The notes: generated from the sequence alone by a model not told the origin. DNA of 51,282 bases from Desulforamulus aquiferis (GCA_004143605.1 AWVY01000037.1:42037-93318); one strand, 5' to 3'; shown: positions 25,942-38,169, counted from the first letter of the stretch. Made by a program: numbers and translations.

Positions 25942-27214
25942 TTATACTGCCATTTGACTGCTTAACTTTTTAACAGCATAATATAAGCCGTTTTCTACCG
26001 TATCATAAGTCTCTACCACCAAAATGCCCTTTTGGGATAATTTTTCCTTGGGCTTATGGCCAATTCTCAGGGAAACTACAGCGTCACAGTCCTTGATGCT
26101 GTTAATAATGCTGTCCCTACGGGATTCCTCGTCGTCACAGTTCTCTGTACCGGAACAATAGCTTATTACACTTCTCTTTTCAATACATCTAAATTGTTTA
26201 CCGTTTCCCTCATAAATGGCAAACTCAGAGGTCTGGCCAAAGTGTAAATCAATTAGTTCGCCGTGTCTTGATGCGATAGCAATTTTGTATGTCTTTTTGC
26301 CCTCGGCAGCCCTCATAACAGGCTCTTTTTTCTCTTTACAGCTAAATTCTAAGGAGCGATCATCCCCCAGGAGACCGATGGCATCAGCACGGCACTGTTT
26401 ACAGTGTCGCATCTGCTGTAAATCCACCTGGCACAGGTCCCTCATTTTGTCTAATTCCTTCTTACTGGTCTGGGGAAATTCAGCAAAAACACTTCCATCG
26501 GCAGGTATCAGGGGCATAATATTGGTGATAAAGGCCCCCAGTTCCTTCACCTTCCTCACTACCTCAGGTATATGTGAATCATTGATCCCGGGAATCATCA
26601 CTATGTTTACTTTAACCAACACCCCAAACTGCTAAATATTTTATACCTTCCAGTTGGTTGTTGATAAGAATTCCTGCCCCCCAGCTTCCTTCATAGCGCT
26701 GGCCCTTATATTTTACATATTTATATATTTTTGCTCCCAGATAAGGATCAAGGCAATTAACTGTAACAGTTACATGTTTGATTCCCAGCTCAACAATCTC
26801 CGGGGCCAATTCAGGCAGCATTAGTCCATTGGTTGACAGGCAAAAATAACCTCTGGATCAGCTTGTTGAATAAGTTCTATACTCTTCCTGGTATTTGCCC
26901 AATTTGCCAGGGCATCACCGTCCCGCAATGCCTACCACACTTAAATTTGGAATCCTTTCCTTAACCAACTTATATTTGGCTAAGGCTTCCGGGGGAGACA
27001 AAACCTCACTGGTAACCCCTGGCCTGCTTTCGTTAGAACAGTCGTATTTTCTGTTGCAGTAATTGCAGCTGATATTGCATGCCGGGGCCACAGGCAGGTG
27101 CATCCTGGCATATTTATGATGGGCCTCAAAGGAGTAGCAAGGGTGTTTATCGGTCTTATTTAGGACATCCTGGGATACTTTCCTATTGTCTGATTTCTGA
27201 CTGCAGCATTGCAT
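25942..27214 (-). CDS. nifB: FeMo-co core maker NifB (radical SAM plus NifX-like domain), frame broken
   Basis: Builds the 8Fe-9S-C NifB-co. The radical SAM motif is visible in APACNISCNYCNRKYDC. It is followed by SVVGIAGRDGDALANW, CLSTNGL and the late cysteines MRHCKQCRADAIGLLG. The C-terminal third is a NifX/NafY-like cofactor-binding domain (IASRHGELIDLHFGQTSEFA). ATG 27214 (MQCCSQKSD) lies inside the 3' end of nifN, a 32-nt overlap. Shifts lie near 26920, 26830 and 26630. About 425 residues after repair. Confidence 0.94.
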
Positions 27215-28624
27215 GTTGGTCACCACAACTTTCTATACAGCACTGCTGGGTTTCACCAGTGCCTTGATAAAATTGTTCATACATAGACCGGCGGTACTTA
27301 GCGTGTTTTGCCTCAAGAAGGGTATTGGTAATCCGGTCCAAAAACATTGTAGTTCCTGTATAGCCAACTGAAAGTATCCTTTGCCCCCCGGTTCGGTCAT
27401 GAATGGGAAAGCCCATTCTCACCAGGGGTATGCCCTCTCTCTCGGTAAGATAGCGGCCATCGGAATGGCCAATGGCTATATTGGCCTGCTTTTCCCTGGC
27501 CAGTTTTCTGATGGAGGTAAAATCAGCCTCATTTAATATTTCAAAGCCTTCTGGGGTATCCTGGGTCAAGCTCTGCAGCATTTTGGCCAATCTAGGATTC
27601 TTGCTGCCCGTAGCCACCACCACAGGATAAACTCCATTCTCAATACAGGTTTTAACCACCGAGAAGACATTCTCCGGTTCACCGAAAATAACACTGCTGC
27701 CCTGGGCGTTGTACTTATGTGAATCAATCATGCAGTCCAGCAGCCTGCCCCTTTCCTGATTAAGACTATCAGGTATGGGGTTGCCGCTGATTTCTTTTAA
27801 TAGGTTTACGAATAGGTCAGTATTTTCTACACCCATTGGTATGGGCAGATTATATAAAGGAACGCCAAACTCTGTCTCTAGATATTTTCCCGGTGACATG
27901 CTGTCATCCACCGTTAGGCCCATTTGGATGGTAGCCTTGGCACCGGGCATGGCAGCAATATCAGCCAGCCTTGTGCCACCTTTGGGCAATTTTTGATAGG
28001 GCCTCTCATAGGGCCGGTCCAGGGTATCGGAAAAGTCCGGGAACAGGGTAAAATCCACCTGCATCAACTGCAAAATTCTTTTTAGCTCCCTTATATCAGC
28101 TGGGCTGATGTTAGGGATGATTATATTTACTTTGCCATGGCCCGGGGTTTTGGCCGCCATTTTAGCCACAATCCTTTTAGCCGCCAGCCAATATCCCTCA
28201 GTATGGGTTCCACCATAACCAGGACTGCCGACGGTTACTATGGGAAAATCCTTTATGCCCCTCTCAGCCAGATAATCCTGGGCAATGCGGTCGATATCTT
28301 CCCCAATGGTTTCGGCCAGACAAGTGGTCAATATGCCAATAACACCCGGCTTATAGGCCCTTATTACATTATCCAAGCCCTGCATCAGGTTTTTTTCGCC
28401 CCCGTAAATAGTGCCTTTTCATTTAGGGATGAGGAGGCAACATCTATGGGCTCATTAAAATGTTCGGCCATGTGACGCCTCATATAGGTGGCACAGCCCT
28501 GGGAGCCGTGCAGGATTACCATAGACTGTTCCACCCCCTTAAAGGGTAGAATCCCTCCCATGGGCATGCACATATTACAAGGGTTTTCATTAACATTACG
28601 GCAATTTACAGTTTCCCTGTCCAT
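27183..28624 (-). CDS. nifN: FeMo-co scaffold subunit NifN, one frameshift
   Basis: Forms NifEN with NifE, the scaffold on which NifB-co is matured. Seen: NPCNMCMPMGGILPFKGVEQ, HGSQGCATYMRRH, SSSLNEKALFTG, then GILTTCLAETIGEDI, LPIPMGVENTD, VIFGEPENVFSV and LVRMGFPIHDRTG. A VARAANR-type shift is not present here; the only break is near 28390 at the A run of GGAEKNL. About 480 residues. The end overlaps the start of nifB. A Cys-rich tail (TQQCCIESCGDQH) follows the usual end. Confidence 0.93.
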
Positions 28625-28639
28625 AGTGAACCTCCCATG

Positions 28640-29986
28640 TTATAAATATTTCCATACCGGTGAGCAAAGGGTTGAGTAAACCTCCTTAGCAAAGTTTACC
28701 GCCCCAACGAAGCCGCTCAGGGGATGCTTCCGATCATGATTATGATCAATAAAGGCAACTCCCAGCTTGTAGGCCAAAGGTCTTTCCTTTACTCCCCCCA
28801 CCAGGAGGTTAGCTCCCTTTTCCGTCATAAATCTTTCCAGTTCTGATGGGTTAGCATCATCAAGGATAACTGTCCCCTCATCCACCAATTCGTTGATTGT
28901 TTCATACTCTTCTTTTCTACCGGTCTGGGTACCAATCATTACCACATCTATACCAATTTCTTTAAACTGTTTAATTAAAGAGATGGCCTTAAAGCCACCG
29001 CCAACATAAACCGCCGCTTTCTTTCCCTGGAGCCTTTGCCGGTACCATTCAATTTTATCCCTTACTTTAGAAACCTCTTCTTCTATAATCTCTTCCGCTC
29101 TGATTATTGTTTCGGCATCTCCGAAGTGGGAAGCAATTTTCCTCAGCGACTCCGCAGTATCCTCCAGGCCTAAAAAGGAAACATTGAAATAGGGGATCCC
29201 GTAGAGGTCTTTCATCTTTTCAGCCAAATATATCATCGAGCCGGCACACTGGATAATATTCAGTGATGCACTGCTCGCTTTTTCAACTTGTCATAGCTTG
29301 AGTCTCCAGTAAAGGCAACATTTACATCAATGCCCATCTGTTTTAAATAGTTTTTTATGATCCAAACCTCTCCGGCCAGGTTAAAATCTCCTAGATAGTT
29401 TAAACTCATGGCTTTTGGAGGAAGTTTACCTTCCACCGGTTTGATCAGCCGGAGAAGTGCATCACAGGCTGCCCGGTAGCCTGCTGCTTTGTTTCCAATA
29501 AAGCCGCTGGATTGTATAGGGATTACCTCAATACCATGTCTGCTGGCTGCGTCCTTACAAACCGCATCCAGATCGTCTCCAATAACTCCGACAATACAAG
29601 TAGAGTAAACAAATACCACCTTGGAGGGATATTTTTCCACCAATTCATCAATGGCCCTGGTTAATTTTTTTCACCACCGAAAATGACATCCTGTTCTTTA
29701 AGATCAGTTGAAAAGCTATTACGATAAAGCTCCGAACCGCTACTTAGGCTGCCCCTGATATCCCAGGTGTAGCTGGCGCAGCCAATGGGCCCATGCACCA
29801 GATGGATGGCATCAGTAACAGGGTTTAAAACTACCCTGCCCCACAATAAACACAGGCCCTCTGACTCACACATCCAGCCACGCTGTCGGTATCACATTTC
29901 AATTGACTCTTCTGCTTTCCCTTGGTAATGATCGAAGCTGCCCTTTCCTTAATCAGGTGGTCCTTCAATGTAGCCCGCACATCCAT
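28640..29986 (-). CDS. nifE: FeMo-co scaffold subunit NifE, frame broken
   Basis: Partner of NifN. The restored N terminus reads [20 protein letters not shown] then [20 protein letters not shown], followed by [68 protein letters not shown] and [17 protein letters not shown] 29986 lies just after AAAGGATG. Shifts lie near 29850, 29655 and 29260. About 450 residues, ending SPVWKYL. It lies 70 nt after nifK. Confidence 0.93.
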
Positions 29987-30055
29987 CACATCCTTTAAAA
30001 TCGACTTATCTTACCCCTTGGGGTTGTGAGGCGAAATAATTCGCCTCACCGAGAT

Positions 30056-31445
30056 TTACATCACCAATTCAAAATCTGCATCCTTAGCGTCACGGTCTGC
30101 CCGGTCAAGCAGGGCATTACTGATCATTTCCAAAAGTCGCATAGCCCCTTTATAGCCAACTACAGGAAGGTAAGAGTGTACACTGCGGTCCAGGATGGGG
30201 AAGCCCAGTCGAACAAAGGGGAGATCCTCAGCCCTGGCGATATATTTACCATAGGTATTACCAATCAGTAGGTCCACCGGCTCATTTTTAATCCATTGGT
30301 GCAGGTCAAACAAATCTCCACCAGCCTTAACTCGGCCTTCCACCCCTGCTTCCTCCAGCATATCTTTGATTTGGGTCTCAAAGTTGCCTAGCATAGTACC
30401 GATGGCTCCCCCGGTGGCAGGAGTACCAGTTAATACATGAATGGGTTTCATGCCTAGACTCAAGACAAATTCGGTCATGGCAATAACTATATCCGGGTCA
30501 CCAAAGATAGCTACCTTCTTGCCGTGAAAATGGAAATGTGTGTCAGTCATAATATCTACCAACTGTCCCCGTTCCTCCTCCAACTCATAGGGAACATCCA
30601 CAGTAAACTTGTTTACCAGTGTCATCAAAAATTCGTCGGTGGCCTTGATGCCGATAGGTGTTTTAAGTACTACGGGAGTCACCTTACACTTTCTCTCCAA
30701 CTGGTTGGCGGCATCGGAGGAAGCATAGCTGCCTAAGGCGATGGTTACTTTAGAGTTTCCCGTATCAATCAGTTCAGGAACCGTTGTACCGCCCTTGGGA
30801 AACATCTGGTATTCACCTGTCATAGGTGTATCTACAACCCCTGAGGTATCAGGAAACATAATAGCTTTAATTCCCATGGCCTTTAGGAGTCTTTTTATTT
30901 CCCTCATGTCCCCTGGGTTTACAAAGCCGGGAATTACATTGGCCTGTTCCTTCTTAGTTTCCAGGGATGCCTCAGACAGGTAACTAACCATGCTTTTGGT
31001 CATATTTGAAAAACCTGTTATATGGGAGCCTGGTAGCTGGGTGTGTTGGTATGAATTACCAATTTGCCTCAGGAACGTCAGAAGTCTTAATAAAGGTAGG
31101 AAGGTCATCACCAATGGTCTCGGAAAGACAAGTGGTATGCACAGCCATAACATCGGGATTGTAAATGGCAAAGACATTCTTAATGGAGGTTTTTAAGTTG
31201 GCACCACCACCGAAAACAGAAGCACCTTCAGTAAAGGAACTTGTTGAGGCCATAATCGGGTCACGAAAATGTCTGGATAGGTGCATCCTGTGGTAAGAGC
31301 AGCACCCCTGGGAGCCGTGACTGTGGGGCAAGCATTTATGGATGCCCAAAGCGGCGTACATAGCTCCAATTGGCTGACAGGTCTTGGCCGGGTTAATCAT
31401 TCCCGCGGTACGCTTTTTAATTTCCTTTGGTGTACAATCTAACAT
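30056..31445 (-). CDS. nifK: nitrogenase MoFe protein beta subunit, one frameshift
   Basis: With NifD forms the MoFe protein and holds half of the P-cluster. Seen: AKTCQPIGAMYAALGI, LPHSHGSQGCCSYHRMHLSR, SSFTEGASVFGGG, VHTTCLSETIGDDL, then VSYLSEASLETKKEQANVIP, IFGDPDIVIAMTEFVLSLGM and VRLGFPILDRS. ATG 31445 has AAGGAGG 9 nt upstream and overlaps the nifD stop by 7 nt. The frame breaks near 31065. About 460 residues, the short-N-terminus form found in anaerobes. Confidence 0.95.
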
Positions 31446-33054
31446 TTTGAGCATCCTCCTTCCTCAATGGTTCCTTCAAGGATAGGTTTATTTTTCCAGG
31501 GTGGTGTAATAAAGTTCCAAGTGGGTGTAGCAAAACCCATGGCCACATCCTCTGCAAATTTCACCGCACCCTTAAAGCCGGCATAGGGACCGCTGTAATC
31601 ATAAGAGTGCAGCTGTTTGGCGGGAATACCCATCTTTTGAACAACATACTTATCCTTAATGCCTGAAGCAAAGATATCTGGCTTAAGAAGTTTAATGAAC
31701 TCCTCGGTTTCATAGTGGTTTAGGTCATCAACAATGATATGTCCGTCCTTCATCTCAACATTCATACCTTTGTAATCACTCAGGGGAATCTCTTTCTTTA
31801 GTGCTTCCAAACGCTCTGGAGAGACCTTCAGCTTAAATCTCCTTTGGTCTTGTTCCACATGCAGATCAGGAATATTCTTAGTGTCGGCATCCAGCTTGAT
31901 ATCAGGGATTATTTCCCTGCCCTCATAGTCATCCCGGTGGGCAAACTCATAGCCTGCCAAAACGGTTTCAATTCCTAATTCCGCAAATAACCCCTGGTAG
32001 TGGTGACCCCTGGAGCCGCCTACAAAGCAAAAGGCTGTTTTCCCTTGGCATATCTTTTTATACTGTTCCATAACAGGTTCAATTTGTGCCACTTCCCTAG
32101 CAATAACCTCTTCGGTTTCTTAATCAATTCTGGATCTCCAAAATAGATTGCCATATTCCTAAGGGAATCAATGGTACCCTGAACACCGATAAAGTTAACC
32201 TTAAGCCAGGGTGTGCCATATTTGGTTTCCAACATTTCCGCAATATAGTTAATTGAGCGGTGACACTGTACCAGGTTTAATTCTGCCACATGGGCGTTCT
32301 TTAACTCCTCGTAAGAACCATCCCCGGTCATTACAGATATAACTGTATAACCAATTTCCTCCAACAGCTTTTCAATTACCCAACTATCGCCGCCGATATT
32401 ATATTCTCCAAGTATATTAATGGGAAATTTTCCCTCTGCCTCTTCCAGCTCTCCTTTACCGATAACCCTGTCCATTAGGATATTGTTGGCAATATGGTGA
32501 CCGGCTGACTGACTAACACCTTTGTAACCTTCACAGTTAAAGGACAAAACACTTATACCGTGCTTTTCCTCAGCTGCCTTGGCCACTGCACCCAGGTCAT
32601 CACCAATCAAACCCACAGCAGGTGGCAGAGATGGTTATGGCATTTGGCTAAAGGTTTCCATTACCTCATCGATCATTTTAGCCAGCTTTTTCTCTCCGCC
32701 AAAGACAATATCACTTTCCTGCATGTCGGTAGAGAAGCAATAGCTTAGGAAATTCCTTTCGGGATCTTCACTTTCAGCTTTGTTACGTCTGGTTAACCAG
32801 GCATAGTAACCACAGCCGATGGGACCGTGAACAATGTGTATCATATCCTTCAGAGGCCCCAGTACAACACCTTTGCAGCCTGCATAGGCACAGCCCCGAT
32901 TAGTAATAATCCCCGGGATAGTCCTAGTATTAGCTTCAATTTCCTGCCGAGCTTCTGCCGAATCTTTTATTATAAGATGTTTTTTACGATTTCTCTTAAC
33001 CTTTGCCGGGTATTGGCTAAATAGCTCCTCCAGCTTTTTCTCATCAATGGCCAT
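31439..33054 (-). CDS. nifD: nitrogenase MoFe protein alpha subunit, frame broken twice
   Basis: Binds FeMo-co. P-cluster cysteines sit in NRGCAYAGCKGV and VHGPIGCGYYAW. The FeMo-co Cys is in LNLVQCHRSINYI and the His in QLHSYDYSGPYAGFKG. An insertion of roughly 50 residues (DADTKNIPDLHVEQDQRRFK and on) is typical of the clostridial/archaeal group. Shifts lie near 32615 and 32110. About 535 residues. ATG 33054 follows AAGGAGGTG. It ends in EEGGCSKC, coupled to nifK. Confidence 0.95.
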
Positions 33055-33082
33055 ATATACTGCACCTCCTTTTTTCTAGCGT

Positions 33083-33463
33083 TTAAATGGCCGCATCTCC
33101 CTGCTCTCCGGTCCTAACCCGAACAGCATCCAGTACAGGTCCTACGAAAATTTTACCGTCTCCTTTATGACCTTCCTTATTTACCTTGATTAGTGTCTCC
33201 ACAACCTTCTGGACTTCATTATCGTGAACCAATATGGTTAACATTCTCTTAGGTATCAGGCGAGCACCCTCTGCCAGTCCATCTGCCAAAATACCGCCGA
33301 TTTCCTCCTTTGCTCCCAATTCATTAAGCAACGAAAAGTCCACTTTCATTTTTCCTCGCCCCATAACCTTCATAGCATGAAGTCCACAGACACCTATATC
33401 TGCCAGGGCTTTCTTTGTTGCATTTACCTTATTCATTCGAATAATGGCTATAATTTCTTTCAT
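33083..33463 (-). CDS. nifI2: nitrogenase-regulating PII protein NifI2
   Basis: PII-like protein that, with NifI1, binds and inhibits the MoFe protein when fixed nitrogen is plentiful and is released by 2-oxoglutarate. Seen: MKEIIAIIRMNKVNATKKAL, the long NifI2-type T-loop, LTILVHDNEVQKVVETLIKV and GDGKIFVGPVLDAVRVRTGE. Intact, 126 residues. It lies between nifI1 and nifD, the arrangement known from methanogens and clostridia. Confidence 0.95.
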   Translation of the reverse strand: MKEIIAIIRMNKVNATKKALADIGVCGLHAMKVMGRGKMKVDFSLLNELGAKEEIGGILADGLAEGARLIPKRMLTILVHDNEVQKVVETLIKVNKEGHKGDGKIFVGPVLDAVRVRTGEQGDAAI

Positions 33464-33475
33464 AATTTCATCCCC

Positions 33476-33805
33476 CTACAGAGTCTTGGTGCCGCTGCTA
33501 ATTGTATAAGCCTCTTCAACAGGAGTAACAAAAATTTTACCGTCTCCAAAGGCTCCCTTCTCACCAGTTTTAGCATATTTGGAGATGATGCTAATTACAT
33601 CATCCTTATCCTTTTCTTCTTGAACCACCAGCATCAACATTTCTTTAGGAATTTCGTCATATACTACTTCCCCTACCTTAACGCCCCTTTGCTTACCTCT
33701 ACCAACAACATCCATCTTGGTCACAGCAGGAAAACCAGCACTGTTTAATTCTGCGAGAATAATATTGCTTTTTTCGGGTCTAACAACGGCTCTGATCATT
33801 AACAT
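33476..33805 (-). CDS. nifI1: nitrogenase-regulating PII protein NifI1
   Basis: Partner of NifI2. I start at ATG 33805 (MLMIRAVVRPEKSNIILAEL) with GAGGAG 8 nt upstream, rather than at the open-frame start 33814. AVTKMDVVGRGKQRGVKVG and GDGKIFVTPVEEAYTISSG are the PII-type blocks. Intact, 109 residues. 36 nt after nifH. Confidence 0.95.
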   Translation of the reverse strand: MLMIRAVVRPEKSNIILAELNSAGFPAVTKMDVVGRGKQRGVKVGEVVYDEIPKEMLMLVVQEEKDKDDVISIISKYAKTGEKGAFGDGKIFVTPVEEAYTISSGTKTL

Positions 33806-33841
33806 GAACTTCACTCCTCTTTATCAATGTTTAAATACTTC

Positions 33842-34671
<830 letters not shown>

Positions 34672-34686
34672 CTATTTTTTGGTTTT

Positions 34687-34738
34687 AAAAAAAGATGAGG
34701 CCACTATAATCCCCCCTTGGGGGAATCATAGTGGCCTC
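34687..34738 (-). terminator. leader terminator just upstream of nifH
   Basis: On the minus strand GAGGCCACTAT and ATAGTGGCCTC form an 11-bp stem, extended by an inner CCCCC/GGGGG stem, followed by ATCTTTTTTT. It ends about 30 nt before the nifH start and about 160 nt after the promoter, so it lies inside the nif leader and should act as an attenuator. Confidence 0.85.
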
Positions 34739-34768
34739 AACGCCATATATACGGCAATGTAAATAGTA

Positions 34769-34794
34769 CCAGGGAGGTACATCTTTATACCTGG
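34769..34794 (-). promoter_or_regulatory. hexaloop hairpin 2 of nif leader (ANTAR-type candidate)
   Basis: In the nif transcript AGGUAU and GUACCU (one U-G pair) close the loop AAAGAU. A at loop position 1 and G at position 4 match the known ANTAR-binding pattern. Outer CCA/UGG bases add to the stem. Confidence 0.5.
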
Positions 34795-34801
34795 AAAAAT
34801 A

Positions 34802-34829
34802 TAAGGTGCCGGTATTAATACCGGCACCT
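34802..34829. repeat. perfect 28-nt palindrome in nif leader
   Basis: AAGGTGCCGGTATT and its exact mirror. It lies between the two hexaloop hairpins and is followed on the minus strand by ATATTTTT, so it may itself be a weak terminator. Confidence 0.8.
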
Positions 34830-34842
34830 TCGCCCTGTTTAC

Positions 34843-34864
34843 GTCGATACTTCAATGTATCTAC
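34843..34864 (-). promoter_or_regulatory. hexaloop hairpin 1 of nif leader (ANTAR-type candidate)
   Basis: In the transcript GAUAC/GUAUC close the loop AUUGAA (A1, G4), with two more pairs (GU/AC) outside one mismatch. It lies about 40 nt after the predicted transcription start. Confidence 0.5.
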
Positions 34865-34905
34865 TTGAATTTTTGTTTTATTGTCCTTACTTCTAACATG
34901 TTGCA

Positions 34906-34934
34906 AGTATAGCAAAACATCATCAACAATTCAA
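34906..34934 (-). promoter_or_regulatory. nifHp: sigma-A promoter of the nif unit
   Basis: On the minus strand TTGAAT (34929-34934) and TATACT (34906-34911) with exactly 17 bp between. The predicted start is near 34899, giving a leader of about 240 nt. No sigma-54 element (GG-N10-GC) is evident. Confidence 0.7.
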
Positions 34935-35021
34935 CACTTCTTTTGCATGAATACAGTACACGGACAATATTCCTAATTTTCACTATTATATAGTGTATAC
35001 AGCATATACTATGCTGGTGGC

Positions 35022-36638
35022 CTAGCCCTTCCTTTGGGCATAGTAGGCCTCCTGCTTTTTCCTCTCCTGTTCAACCCTCTTTTTACTCAATAAAAATACT
35101 ATGGGTAAAACAACAGCTATTATGATGCGCTAACCACAAAGGTATCTGCCAGGGCATTCATATAAGCCTGACGGTTAAGCATACCCATTACCACACTAAG
35201 ACTACCTTGATCAGCCGCTGCCGCAGGTAAACCGCCTGCCATCAGCATCCCTTCAATTTGACCTAAGGAATGTTGTGTCATGGGTGAGGTGATACTGACA
35301 TTCTCGCTTAAAACCGAAGTATGATAGGCCTGCCTTTGCAGCATAACATAGGTTAAATAGGCAATGCCCATGGAGCCGGAAATTTGCCTGACGGTATTAT
35401 TCAAGGCCGAGGCCCGGCCCACCATAAATACCGGGATGGTATTCATCCCCGCGGTGGTCAGGGGCATACTGGCAAGGCCTAGTCCCACTGCCCTGATGGA
35501 AAGCAGCAGTTGCAGATGTCGGTAATCAGTATCAAGGCTCAGGGTATGCAGGTGATAGGTAATGACCACAACAATGAACATCCCAATGAATCCCAGCCAA
35601 AAGGCCCCAAACTTATCAAACAATTTTCCACTGATTGGCATCATCAAGCCGGTCACCAAGGCCATGGGCATCATCAACAAGCCGGTCTCCATAGGAGTAT
35701 AGCCCAAAAGATTTTGGGCATAAATTGGTATTAAAAAGACAGCGGAAAAGAGTCCTATGGTGGATATACAGGTTGCCGCCAGGCTGGCACTGAAAACCGG
35801 ATTTAGTAATAGTCGAACATCAATTAATGGATTAGGCACATATAGCTCCCAAAGAACAAAGAGCAGCAAGGTAAAGCCTGAGAGCACAAGTAAGCTAACT
35901 ATGTATTGGGAGTCCCAGCCCTTGTCCTGTCCCTCACTTAAGGCCAACAAAAGGGCAAAGCAACCGGCAGAACTTAGAAATACCCCCAGCAAATCAGGCT
36001 TGATGTTTTTTTGCAGGGGGGTTTCCTCCAGGTAACTGATAGATAGTATAATAGCCACAATTCCAATAGGTATATTTATGGTGAAAATCCAGTGCCAGCT
36101 AAAATTATCCACCAGATAGCCCCCCAGGTTGGTCCCACTGCCGGGGCCATAATGGCCGCAACACCCCAAACCCCCAGGGCCATTCCAATCTTTTGCCTGG
36201 GAATAATCCGGTAAATCATGGCCATGCTGACCGGTATAATCATACCTCCGCCTATGGCCTGGACAACCCTGAAAACCGTCAGAGATTCTGTATTCCAAGC
36301 CAATCCGCAAAGGAGAGATCCCAGGGTAAAGGCTGCCACAGACCAAATATACATTCGTTTTGTGCCAAACCGATCCCCAAGGTAGCCGGTAATTGGCACC
36401 ACTACACCCGATGCAAGCATATACCCGGTCAAAATCCACTGTATCTTATCTGGCTCCGAGCAAAAAGGGTCATAAACCTGGGTAGGGCAACATTTACAAT
36501 GCTTGTATCCAAAATGGCCATAAAGGCCCCTATAACTAAAATTAACAAAGCAACCCAGGGCACCTGGCCACCCGCTCCAGGGGGAATCCCCGGCCCGGGA
36601 GCTGGTTTAACCTGGGGCGGTTTCTCCTCACTGTTCAA
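35022..36638 (-). CDS. DHA2-family drug efflux permease (EmrB type), frame broken
   Basis: 14-helix major facilitator antiporter. Seen: VPWVALLILVIGAFMAILDT and SIVNVALPRF (DHA2 helix 1), GYLGDRFGTKRMYIWSV, RVVQAIGGGMIIPVSMAMIY, FSWHWIFTINIPIGI, and GRASALNNTVRQISGSMGIA. The N terminus is Pro/Gly-rich (PPQVKPAPGPGIPPGAGGQV). Shifts lie near 36440, 36110 and 35130. Restoring the last extends the C terminus as IIIAVVLPIVFLLSKKRVEQ and a basic tail to a stop at 35022. Last gene of an operon with two adaptor proteins. Confidence 0.9.
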
Positions 36639-36655
36639 CTGGATAACCTCCTGTT

Positions 36656-37314
36656 TTAAGTACCACTGATGTGTATTTTTACCACGGCACTCATTCCCGG
36701 TAGTAAACGCTGGTTTTGATAATCCTCAATGCTGATCTTAACTGGTACCCTTTGGGTTACTTTAGTGTAGGAGTTACCCGAAGTCTGCTGGGGCAGCAGT
36801 GAAAATACGGAATTTGCCGCCTCTCCAATGGACATAACCTGTCCTTGGAACTTTAGTCCCGGGAAGGTATCAATTGAATATTGAACCCTTTGTCCCACCT
36901 TAACCTTATTGAGCCTGGTTTCCTCAATATTAGCCGTTACATATAGGGCATTGAGGTTTGTCATCATGGCCACAGGCACACCTGCAGCTGCAATTTCCCC
37001 GGTGTGACCTATCTTCTTTAGAATTGTCCACTGATGGGAGCCTTGATCATGGTTAAATCTAAATTGCCGCCCAAGGGCAAATTAGCATCAGATAGCCTGC
37101 CTATGGGGTCACCCTGCTTAAGCTCTAGACCTTCCTCAGCGGTAAGCTCAATAATTTGCCCTGTAATCTGGGGGCTTACTTTTACAATATTACCATCAAC
37201 CCGGGCATCTTCGGTGGAAACAAAATGTGTATTCTGATACCAGTAATAGTAGGAAACTCCTGCCAAGCAAATCAACATGGCAGCAAGCACCAGGTAAATA
37301 GTTTTCTTTTTCAT
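36656..37314 (-). CDS. EmrA/HlyD-type membrane fusion protein, short, one frameshift
   Basis: N-terminal anchor (TIYLVLAAMLICLAGVSYYY) followed by FVSTEDARVDGNIVKVSPQI and TGQIIELTAEEGLELKQGDP, the biotinyl-lipoyl half-motif. After a shift near 37020 come GEIAAAGVPVAMMTNLNALY, NIEETRLNKVKVGQRV and LLPGMSAVVKIHISG. About 220 residues: the long coiled-coil hairpin of EmrA is missing, so this is a minimal adaptor. 17 nt ahead of the permease gene. Confidence 0.85.
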
Positions 37315-37316
37315 TG

Positions 37317-38169
37317 CTACCTCCGCATATCTATGACTACCTCGGCAAACATACCAGGCTTTAATAGCTGTTCCTGGTTATCGATCTGTATTTTCACCGG
37401 GTAGGTTTTAGTCTGTGGTTCCATGGCCGGGGCAATATTAGTAATCTTGCCCGGGAACTCCTTACCTGGAATGGCTGAAACCTTTACTTTGACTGACTGG
37501 TTAGCTTCCAGCCTGTTTATGGTTTCCTCGTCAACCCCTGTTCCAATGACTACCTGGCTCAGGTTGACCAAACTCAAAAGGGTATTTTGAGTCCCGGCCA
37601 TTTCCCCCGGGTTGACATTTCTAGCGGCAATAATCCCGCTAAAGGGTGCTTTAATGCTCATGTCTGCCAGGGCCACCTGTTCTTTTTTTAAATTTGCCTG
37701 GGCGGACTTTAGGGCAGCCTCGGCTTTCATAAAATTGCCTTCATAGCTTTTTTCAAAGTCAGCCTGGGAAATTGCCTGGGCGGCAACTAATTCTTTGCCC
37801 CGTTCATAGTCCTTTAAGGCAGATCATAATTTACCTGGGCACTATAAACCGCTGCATTGTTTACCTCTACACCCGCTGCCTTATCCTCAGCAGCCAGGCG
37901 TATTAATTCCTGTCCAGCCTTAACAGGCTCCCGATATCCACCAGTACAGCTTCAACCTTACCCGCTGTCTTGCTGACAATGTCCGCTGACTCTACAGCCT
38001 CAATTTTCCCTAAAACCGTCACCATTGATTTTTGGGTTTCCTCGTTGACCCCTTGGGTAACTGTGGGAGGATTGACATCCGGCCCAGCCGGCCCTTTAAG
38101 ATCGGATTGCCCACACCCTGTTAAAAGACTTACTATAAATAAGCCTGTAAGAATAGTTCTCTTGCTCAC
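37317..38169 (-). CDS. RND/HlyD-type efflux adaptor lipoprotein, frame broken
   Basis: GTG 38169 opens a lipoprotein signal with lipobox LLTGC. VTVLGKIEAVESADIVSKTA and GKVEAVLVDIG form the first lipoyl half. A helical hairpin follows (AQAISQADFEKSYEGN region, KAEAALKSAQANLKKEQ), then SIKAPFSGIIAARNVNPGEM and GKITNIAPAMEPQTKTYPVK. Shifts lie near 37920 and 37825. About 285 residues. It ends 3 nt before the second adaptor gene. Two adaptors for one DHA2 pump is unusual. Confidence 0.82.

Noticed and set aside
26216..26635. 139-residue plus-strand frame
   Set aside because: Antisense to well-conserved nifB sequence.
34939..35060. GGCCTA...TAGGCC repeat and TATATAAT box as a second nif promoter or terminator
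   Set aside because: The repeat lies in the restored 3' end of the efflux permease gene, and the TATAAT-like box lacks a matching -35 element. The TTGAAT-17-TATACT promoter nearer nifH is better.
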